Assembly: GCA_020633125.1 (NCBI GenBank)
Contig: JACKEH010000044.1
Span: forward strand, 1-36,740
Direction of reading: 5' to 3'
DNA from: Sandaracinus sp.
Lineage (GTDB): Bacteria; Myxococcota_A; Polyangia; Polyangiales; Houyiibacteriaceae
Length of the DNA: 36,740 nucleotides
The notes under the pieces were generated by a model. It was not told the origin of the DNA and made no database searches. It saw only the letters and a program-made list of their open reading frames with translations. The translations under genes were made by a program, and so were the position numbers. Shown piece by piece: positions 24,838 to 30,634 of the stretch (position 1 is its first letter; each line of letters begins with the position of its first letter).

Positions 24838-24925
24838 GGACGAGCGCCGACTCGATCGGGTTGCGCGCGGCGCGATCATCGGGCGCTCAACCGACCTCCT
24901 CGAAGGTGAGCTTCGCATGGACGAG
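24786..24925. repeat. Direct repeat of 59 bp (81-bp period) at a gene junction
   Basis: Positions 24786-24844 and 24867-24925 match at about 54 of 59 bases. The right unit contains the last codons and stop of the flavoprotein gene; the left unit repeats them within the start region of the AraC gene. The two copies of RRSVERP(M/V)IAP at the N-terminus of the longer AraC frame come from this duplication. Confidence 0.8.
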
Positions 24926-25780
24926 TGCTCCCGCGCGAAGCCCCTGCGCCGCGGACTCCACGACTTGCTGCATGCGGCTCGTCAGATCGCCCGCCGCGTG
25001 AAGGCCGGCGCGCGAGGTCTGCATCTGCGCGTCGATCGTCACGTAGCCGGCCGCGTCGAGCTCCAGACCCAGCCCTTCCACCAAGGGCACTTGGCGCTGC
25101 GCCGTCACCACGAAGAGCCCACGGCGCTCGAGCACGTCCCCGTCTTCGAAGCGAACCCGTTCGAGCGCCCGCCCTTCGCCTTCGAGCGCGACCACTCGGC
25201 GTTCGTCGACCGCCACACGGGCGCGCTCCAACGTCGCGCGCGCTTCGTCGTCGAGCGGACCGCCGTTCGTGAGCACGACGACGTCGTTCGTCCACCCTCG
25301 CAGAAGCCGCCCGAGGTGCGTCGCGCCTTCGCCGCTCGCGAGGACCGCCAGCGGTCGGTCCCGCATCTCCCAGCCGTGGCAGAAGGGGCACAGAAAGATC
25401 GCGTGGCCGAAGCGCTCGCGGTAGCCCGGAATCGACGGGTGCTCGTCGATCACGCCGGTCGCGAGGATCGCCGCTCGCGCCCGCCAGCTCCGTTCGCCGT
25501 CGCTGGCCCACCAACGGCCCTCCGACTCGTTCAACGAGCTCACACGCGCCTCGACCCTCCGCACGCTCGGGTAGGCCGCCATCTGCGCCCACGCTTCGTC
25601 TCGAAGCGCCGCCGGGGCGATGCCTTCCCGCGAGAGGAAGTTGTGCACGCCTTCGCTGACCGCGTGCCGTGGCGAGCCGGCGTCGAGCACCACCACCTTC
25701 CGCCGTGCCCGCCCCAGGCAGAGCGCGGCCGAGAGCCCGGCGGGCCCTCCACCCACGATCACCACGTCGACCCCTTCCAT
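24887..25780 (-). CDS. Thioredoxin-reductase-like FAD/NAD(P) flavoprotein
   Basis: The 297-residue protein starts with an FAD-binding loop (VVIVGGGPAGLSAAL, residues 6-20), and has the ATG motif (AILATGV, 104-110), a redox CXXC at C131-C134 (FLCPFCHGWE, the CP(Y/F)C variant of the small TrxB-like group) and the final FAD-binding stretch (GLHAAGDLTSRMQQVVESAAQG). It is expected to move electrons from NAD(P)H through FAD to its cysteine pair and then to a thiol partner. The NAD(P) loop is weak (LASGEGATHLGRLLRG), so the cofactor is uncertain. The start is well supported by a GGAGG five bases before the ATG. It precedes the AraC gene on the same strand with the 3' end duplicated. Confidence 0.85.
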   Translation of the reverse strand: MEGVDVVIVGGGPAGLSAALCLGRARRKVVVLDAGSPRHAVSEGVHNFLSREGIAPAALRDEAWAQMAAYPSVRRVEARVSSLNESEGRWWASDGERSWRARAAILATGVIDEHPSIPGYRERFGHAIFLCPFCHGWEMRDRPLAVLASGEGATHLGRLLRGWTNDVVVLTNGGPLDDEARATLERARVAVDERRVVALEGEGRALERVRFEDGDVLERRGLFVVTAQRQVPLVEGLGLELDAAGYVTIDAQMQTSRAGLHAAGDLTSRMQQVVESAAQGLRAGALVHAKLTFEEVG

Positions 25781-25785
25781 CGTCG

Positions 25786-25790
25786 CCTCC
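25786..25790 (-). promoter_or_regulatory. Strong Shine-Dalgarno for the flavoprotein gene
   Basis: GGAGG on the minus strand lies 5 nt before the ATG at 25780 and decides that start over the longer open frame to 25954. Confidence 0.75.
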
Positions 25791-25929
25791 TTCCGGCGCC
25801 GCCGAGGGGCCGAGGCAGAGTCTCTACGGGGCGTCGCAGGCGCGAGGTAGGGCGAGTCCTTCGTTCGTTCTGCCCAATCTTTCGATCGGCCTCGCGCGTC
25901 GCCGAGCGAAGGCGGCTTGCGGAAACCAC

Positions 25930-25935
25930 GGAGGG
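25930..25935 (+). promoter_or_regulatory. Shine-Dalgarno for the TraB-like lipoprotein gene
   Basis: GGAGGG lies 5 nt before the ATG at 25941 and selects it over the TTG at 25917 and the ATG at 25953. Confidence 0.7.
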
Positions 25936-25940
25936 TTGGC

Positions 25941-26891
25941 ATGGCGTCGGCCATGCGTCTGCTCGCGGTCCTCCTCTTGGTGGCGTGTTCCTCTCCTTCG
26001 CACCCGGCGCCCGTCTACGAGGAGCCGGCCCCCGCGCCGGCCCCGGTCGAGACGGTCGGCGAGGAGGTTCCGCCCGAGCCGCAGCCGATGGCGGCACCGT
26101 TCCTCTACGAGGTCCGCACCAACGACCCCGACGTGCCGCCCTCGTACGTCTTCGCGACCCTGACCCGCGGCTTGCCCTTCGACCGTGCCCTGCCCGAGCG
26201 CCTCCGTGGTTTCTTGGACTCCGCGCGGGTGGTCGTCGTGGCGATCGACCCGAACGCCGAAATGAACGCCCGTGAGGTGCAGCGCGCGGTGCTCCTTCGA
26301 CGTGGGACCGCCGCCGACCTCTTCGAGGCGCGGGTCTGGCACACCCTCACCGAAGAGCTTCAGGGGCGCGCGTCGATCGAGCAGCTTCGCGCCATGCGCC
26401 CGTTCGCGCACCTCAGCAGCCTCATCGCCGAGCGCGGCAAGCGCCTCTTCCCGGACTCGTCGGAGGTGATGGACTTCGACCTGCTCGCCTACGCTCGCAA
26501 CCGTGGCGCCAACGTCCGCGCGCTCGGCACCCCGCTCGACGAGATGCGCATGCTCGGCTCCGCGCCGGACACCGAGGCCGTGCAGCTGACGACGCTCTAC
26601 GTCGACCACCCGGAGAAGCTCGAGGCCCACCTCCGCGGCCTGCTCGACGCCTACCTCTCGGGCGACGAAGACCGCGTCGCCACGGCGGTCGTCGACGCCG
26701 ACGAGGTCGCGCTCGCGCCGCGCATGCACCGTGCGTGGCAGCAGCGACCGGCGCAGTGGTTCCGCGCCGTGCGCCGCGAGATCGACCTGGGCAACGCCTT
26801 CGTCGCCCTCCCCGCCGGGGCCGTGCTCGGCGACCAAGGAGTGCTCGCGCGTCTGCGCGCCGCGGGCCGTTTGGTCACGCGCGTTCCCTGA
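25941..26891 (+). CDS. TraB/GumN-like lipoprotein, divergent
   Basis: The 316-residue protein has a lipoprotein signal (MASAMRLLAVLLLVAC) and a Pro/Ala/Glu-rich linker to about residue 50. The rest follows the TraB/GumN (PF01963) plan: an opening PFLYEVRTNDPDVPPSYVFATLTRGLPFDRALPERLRGFLDSARVVVVAIDPNA, a middle VMDFDLLAYARNRGANVRALGTPLDEM, and a helical tail. In the family the opening normally contains G-T-x-H-x-G; here the same place reads FATLTRG, and the acidic residue usually two or three places into the VVVE segment is VVVAID. Key residues of the presumed metal or active site are therefore missing, so an enzymatically inactive relative is likely. It diverges from the flavoprotein gene (160 bp apart) and converges on the HEAT gene with an 18-bp gap. 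Confidence 0.65.
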   Translation: MASAMRLLAVLLLVACSSPSHPAPVYEEPAPAPAPVETVGEEVPPEPQPMAAPFLYEVRTNDPDVPPSYVFATLTRGLPFDRALPERLRGFLDSARVVVVAIDPNAEMNAREVQRAVLLRRGTAADLFEARVWHTLTEELQGRASIEQLRAMRPFAHLSSLIAERGKRLFPDSSEVMDFDLLAYARNRGANVRALGTPLDEMRMLGSAPDTEAVQLTTLYVDHPEKLEAHLRGLLDAYLSGDEDRVATAVVDADEVALAPRMHRAWQQRPAQWFRAVRREIDLGNAFVALPAGAVLGDQGVLARLRAAGRLVTRVP

Positions 26892-26909
26892 GCGTCGGCC
26901 CTCCCGAGC

Positions 26910-29492
26910 TCAGGCGTCGTTCGACGACCGACGCACGGCCGCGACACGGTCCCGCACCTTGGCGGAGCGATCCTTCGACAACGTCTCGAGCGCGTCGCGA
27001 GCCTCGGCCACGCCGGCGCGGGCGAGACTCGCGCAAAGGTCCACGGCCGCGACGCGTTCGGGGACCTTCTTGCTCGTCGTGAGCGGGACGACGTGCGCCA
27101 GCATCACGGACGCGTCGACCGGTCGCCCCTCGTCGTGCGCGCGCGCGAACGCTCGGCAGAGCACGCCCACCGCCTCGGCCCCGAGCATCCCCACACGTTC
27201 GACGGCGAGCTGGCGCGCGGGCTCCGGCAAACGCGGCACCTCGGCGAGGAGGCGCCAACCCACGACCTTCTTCGCGTCGGGGCGAGCGCAGAGCGTGTCG
27301 AGCCAGTCGAGGGCGGTGGCCGCGTCGACGGCTTCGAGTCGAATCGCCACGCCCAGCGCGTCGGCGCGGGCGCTCGGGACGAGGCGCCGCTCGCCGTCGC
27401 CGCGGACCGCGCGGGCGAGTGCCTCCGCGGTACGTGAGTCGCGCGCATCGAGGGCGACGAGCGCGTCGAGCACGGGTGGCGTCACGGTGTCGATGCCGAG
27501 CGTCGGCGTCGGGTCGTGAAGCAACCAATGCGCGACGTCGGGGGCGAGCCACGCGGCACGCGCGCGGCGCTCGGGCTCGGCGGCGAGCGCGGTCAAGAGG
27601 CGCGCGGCATCGGCCACGACGAGGTCGAAGCGACCCGAAGCCGCGCCTTCCGCCGGTCGCACGCGAAGTGTCGTGGCCACGTGCTCGAGCAAGGCGTCGA
27701 CTTCGCGTGCCAGCGGTGCTCCTCGTCGCACCAGGGCGGGCAGGAGGCTCGACGCGGCCAGCGATGCGAAGTCGAGGCGGCGGGCGTGCGCGACCAACGC
27801 CAGGCCCGCCCCCGTCGAACGCTCCGCCATCGCCGCGAGCGACGTCGCGACGCGCGGGCCGAAGCGGTCGTGGGAAGGCTCGAGGGGACAGCGCACGAGC
27901 AGGCTCGTGAGCGCCGCGACCGCGGCTTCGGAAGCCTCCGCGCGCCCCAAGGCGGCGATGGAGTCGAGGCGCGCGCTCGGCGGTGCACGTTCGTCCGTGG
28001 CGAGGGCGAGGTGCGGTGTTTCGTCGAAGGGGGGCGGTGCGGCGGAGTCGGAGTCGGAGTCGGAGTCGGAGTCGGAGTCGGAGTCGGAGTCGGAGTCGGA
28101 GTCGGAGTCGGAGTCGGAGTCGGAGTCGGAGTCGGAGTCGGAGTCGGAGTCGGAGTCGGAGTCGGAGGAAGGGGAGGGCGCAGAGGACGCCGACGAGGCA
28201 GCCGACGCAGCGGCGTCGAGGTCGACCTCCAAAGGGCGCTGTTTCGGCCAAGCCTTCGAGACCTTCTTCGCGGCGCGTTTCACCGCCAGCTCCGAGTCCT
28301 CGCAAGCCACCCTCAGCGCGGCGGCGAGGGCCGCCCAACGATGAGCCAACACGCCGGGTGCCGTAGCGAGCGCCGCTTCCACCGCTCGCACCGCCTCACG
28401 ACGCACCGTCTTCGACTCGTCCCCGAGCGCCGCGACGACCCCGTCGACCGCCTCCACGCTCCCGGCTCGAATCAGAGCCGCCGCGACGCTCGCGAAGAGC
28501 TCACGGTCGGGGGCCCTCTTGTTCGTCGCGAGCGGCAAGGCCACCGACACGACGGAGTGTGGAAGCTCGCCGGCCAGCGCTTCGACCAAGGGCCGTAGGC
28601 ATCGCGCGTCGGACGCGATCACCGCGGCCAACGCCTCACGCTCCGAGCGCGTGAAGAAGTGCAGGTCCGGAATCACGTCGAGCACCACCCCGGTCCATCG
28701 CTGCGCCGCCACGAAACGCACCCGCTCGACCGCGGCCCGGCGTTCTTCGTCGCTCGTCGCGATGCGGGCCAGGACCACCGCCGCGCGTGTCCGAAGCAGC
28801 TCACTCGTCGGCGGCACCGCGGACCCCTCGAGGCGATCGTCCACGCCGTCCACCAGCGCGCGAACCCTCGCGCGAAGCACCTCGGGAGTCTCCGTTCCGA
28901 AGCGAGCGGCCACGACGCCGAGCGCGGCGCTGCGGACCGCCTCGGTGCTGCGGTACATCGGGTTCGTCTCGAACGCGATCTCCGCGCGCGCGAGCACGTC
29001 GACCAGCGTCGCGGTGACGTCCTCGTTCGTCGTCGCCACCTTCGCCAAGAGTCCGAGGGCGCTCGTCCACAGCGGCGCCAGTGGCCCTTCGCCACCGACC
29101 TCGTTCGCGCGCGCTCTGTCCTCGGCCCGGAGCACCTGCACCGCGACGGCGGTGGCATGCGGGTGGACCACGCCCTTCGCCGCCAGGGTCGTCAGCGCCT
29201 CGAACGCCGACGTGCTCACCCGGTCGCCGCGTCGTGCCCGTCGTACCAGAGCCGACGTCGCGCGCTCGTCGAAAGGCGCTCGCGCGGCCAGCGCGTCGAC
29301 CGCCGCGCGTTGTGACATCTCGATCGAGTGCACGACCTCGAGCGTTCCTTCGAGTCCTCGATCCGAGAGCGCGATCACCGCCGCCGTCACCGCGTCGGGC
29401 CACGACGCCGACGTGCCGGCGAGCTCGCGAAGGAGGCCCGCGCGCGTCGCCCAGTTCGAATCGTCTGCGAGTGCGCGAAGGAGGCCGTCCAT
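26910..29492 (-). CDS. HEAT-like repeat protein split by a (Asp-Ser)20 linker
   Basis: The 860-residue protein consists of two solenoid halves of paired helices. The N-terminal half (1 to about 420) and C-terminal half (about 495-860) are rich in Ala, Leu, Arg and Asp, with phrases such as AALGDESKTVRREAVRAVEAAL and LETLSKDRSAKVRDRVAAVRR, typical of HEAT/ARM repeats. Residues 444-483 are a perfect run of twenty Asp-Ser pairs, followed by a short Ala/Pro stretch. No signal peptide is present, so a cytoplasmic scaffold is expected. The acidic, phosphorylatable linker could be highly charged if the serines are phosphorylated by a kinase such as the one at 22623, but this is inference. The ATG at 29492 follows a TAGCGT box by 8 nt. 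The frame is open upstream to 30167 but only with low-complexity sequence. Confidence 0.75.
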   Translation of the reverse strand: MDGLLRALADDSNWATRAGLLRELAGTSASWPDAVTAAVIALSDRGLEGTLEVVHSIEMSQRAAVDALAARAPFDERATSALVRRARRGDRVSTSAFEALTTLAAKGVVHPHATAVAVQVLRAEDRARANEVGGEGPLAPLWTSALGLLAKVATTNEDVTATLVDVLARAEIAFETNPMYRSTEAVRSAALGVVAARFGTETPEVLRARVRALVDGVDDRLEGSAVPPTSELLRTRAAVVLARIATSDEERRAAVERVRFVAAQRWTGVVLDVIPDLHFFTRSEREALAAVIASDARCLRPLVEALAGELPHSVVSVALPLATNKRAPDRELFASVAAALIRAGSVEAVDGVVAALGDESKTVRREAVRAVEAALATAPGVLAHRWAALAAALRVACEDSELAVKRAAKKVSKAWPKQRPLEVDLDAAASAASSASSAPSPSSDSDSDSDSDSDSDSDSDSDSDSDSDSDSDSDSDSDSDSDSAAPPPFDETPHLALATDERAPPSARLDSIAALGRAEASEAAVAALTSLLVRCPLEPSHDRFGPRVATSLAAMAERSTGAGLALVAHARRLDFASLAASSLLPALVRRGAPLAREVDALLEHVATTLRVRPAEGAASGRFDLVVADAARLLTALAAEPERRARAAWLAPDVAHWLLHDPTPTLGIDTVTPPVLDALVALDARDSRTAEALARAVRGDGERRLVPSARADALGVAIRLEAVDAATALDWLDTLCARPDAKKVVGWRLLAEVPRLPEPARQLAVERVGMLGAEAVGVLCRAFARAHDEGRPVDASVMLAHVVPLTTSKKVPERVAAVDLCASLARAGVAEARDALETLSKDRSAKVRDRVAAVRRSSNDA
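28044..28163. repeat. Perfect hexanucleotide tandem repeat (GGAGTC)20
   Basis: Twenty identical copies of GGAGTC lie head to tail with no mismatch, encoding the Asp-Ser run on the minus strand. Because the unit is 6 bp, any gain or loss keeps the reading frame, so the linker can change length without inactivating the protein. Confidence 0.95.
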
Positions 29493-29500
29493 TCGAGGCG

Positions 29501-29506
29501 ACGCTA
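29501..29506 (-). promoter_or_regulatory. Candidate -10 box (TAGCGT) 8 nt before the HEAT start
   Basis: On the minus strand TAGCGT is followed by eight bases and the ATG at 29492, and no ribosome binding site is seen. It fits the leaderless layout found elsewhere in the window. Confidence 0.3.
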
Positions 29507-29573
29507 TCGCATGCGAGGGCCCGCAGAAACGGGGGCGGCAGCGCGTCGGAGCCCATCCGTGCCAACATCGGGT

Positions 29574-30236
29574 GTGAGCTACGTCGCCGCCGGCTACTTC
29601 GTGTCGAGTCCCGTGCCGCGGGGCGGGTATTCGAACGCCGCGCTCGTCGCGGACGAGGTCTGGAGCGCCAGCGACTGCCAGGCGCCCCGCTTCGGGTGTT
29701 GGACGCTCGCGTGGGTGGACGAGGACCGCACGACGCCCGCGAACGCGCTCGGGGTCACCGACCTCGACGCCCTCGTCGCGTGGTGTACCGCCGCGTTCGA
29801 CGCCGAACGTATGGGTTGGCCGGACGTCTTCTTCTCGCTCGAGGCGGCACGCGAAGCGCGGGATCGTTTCGCGCCGAGCGCCCGTCTCTTCGGCCTCGCG
29901 TTGCGTTCCGACCACGCGGACGAGCTGCTCGCCGACGCCGACGATGCATCGAACGTCGGGGTCGTCCTCGCCCTCCGACGCGCAGCGCCGCTCGCCGACG
30001 GAGGAACCCCACGCGGCTTCGACGTGCTCTGCTGGGACGGCTACGGCGGCGGCTTTCACTCCTACCTGTGCAACAGCCTCGAGACCGAGCTCGCCACCCT
30101 CGGATTGCGCAGCGGCACGCTGGGGCTCTTTCCGAACGAAGAAGACGCGGAGCGAGCGGCCGCGCACGCCGGTCTCGAGACCACCGCCGCGGAGCCTGGA
30201 CTCTGGATGCCCTGGAAGGTCGTCGAATACGCCTGA
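29574..30236 (+). CDS. Hypothetical protein
   Basis: This 220-residue protein starts at a GTG and has no signal peptide. It has the composition and periodicity of a globular cytoplasmic alpha/beta protein with conserved-looking aromatic residues (GCWTLAWVDEDR, GWPDVFFSLEAAREARDRF, FDVLCWDGYGGGFHSYLCNSLE, GLWMPWKVVEYA). I do not recognise the family. The GTG was chosen because the HEAT gene start lies only 81 bp away on the other strand and the codons upstream are Arg/Glu-rich antisense sequence. The next feature downstream is the miniature-element pair, starting 52 bp after the stop. Confidence 0.6.
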   Translation: MSYVAAGYFVSSPVPRGGYSNAALVADEVWSASDCQAPRFGCWTLAWVDEDRTTPANALGVTDLDALVAWCTAAFDAERMGWPDVFFSLEAAREARDRFAPSARLFGLALRSDHADELLADADDASNVGVVLALRRAAPLADGGTPRGFDVLCWDGYGGGFHSYLCNSLETELATLGLRSGTLGLFPNEEDAERAAAHAGLETTAAEPGLWMPWKVVEYA

Positions 30237-30288
30237 CGCGCCGCCACTCCGCGTTCGCTCTTCGAACGGACGTCGTCCACCGAAGCTG

Positions 30289-30456
30289 CTAGTACACCCG
30301 CCCGCAAGTTCGTTTCGGGTTGCCGTGGATGATCGGCGTGGAGGTCGTTTGCCGCGCCGACGAAGGACAGGCCAATGCCTATTCGAGGAGGTCGGCGAGC
30401 GAGATCCGGGTCGAGGGCCGCGGATACCGGAACGAACTCGCGGGCGGGTGTACTAG
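30289..30456. repeat. CTAG-bounded miniature element, family 1, copy B (MITE-like)
   Basis: The 168-bp element begins and ends with CTAG and has long terminal inverted repeats; the first 30 bp of each end match at 28 positions (CTAGTACACCCGCCCGC(A/G)AG...). The same termini occur in copy A at 5101. The interior is unrelated to any gene I can recognise and has no coding capacity for a transposase, so it is likely a non-autonomous element. A flanking CTAG at each end is consistent with a 4-bp CTAG target duplication as used by some IS5-family elements, but this cannot be proven here. Confidence 0.7.
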
Positions 30457-30617
30457 AGCCTGATCCAGGATCGGCGTCGGCGCTTCGCGCCCTGAGCACG
30501 CCCCCTGAGGCATCCCCTCACGCTCGAAAATGCCCCACATTTCCTCGGTTCGCGGAGGCCCCAGTGCACGCACCCAGACCACGAATCACTCGACGCCGAT
30601 CCTGGATCAGGCTCTAG
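30453..30617. repeat. CTAG-bounded miniature element, family 2 (MITE-like)
   Basis: The 165-bp element has a perfect 27-bp terminal inverted repeat (30453-30479 and 30591-30617), starting CTAGAGCCTGATCCAGG. Its left CTAG is the same four bases as the right CTAG of the neighbouring family 1 element. It has no coding capacity. With the family 1 copy it fills most of the 398-bp gap between 30237 and 30634 and ends 17 bp before the SARP start codon, so it must contain or displace that gene's promoter. Confidence 0.75.
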
Positions 30618-30634
30618 ACCCACGTCCTTCCGCG

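Noticed and set aside
28044..28163. CRISPR-like array at the hexamer repeat
   Set aside because: There are no spacers; it is a simple tandem coding repeat.
30375..30617. An 80-codon plus-strand frame across the miniature elements, as a transposase fragment
   Set aside because: The frame crosses the junction of two unrelated elements and has no transposase motif.
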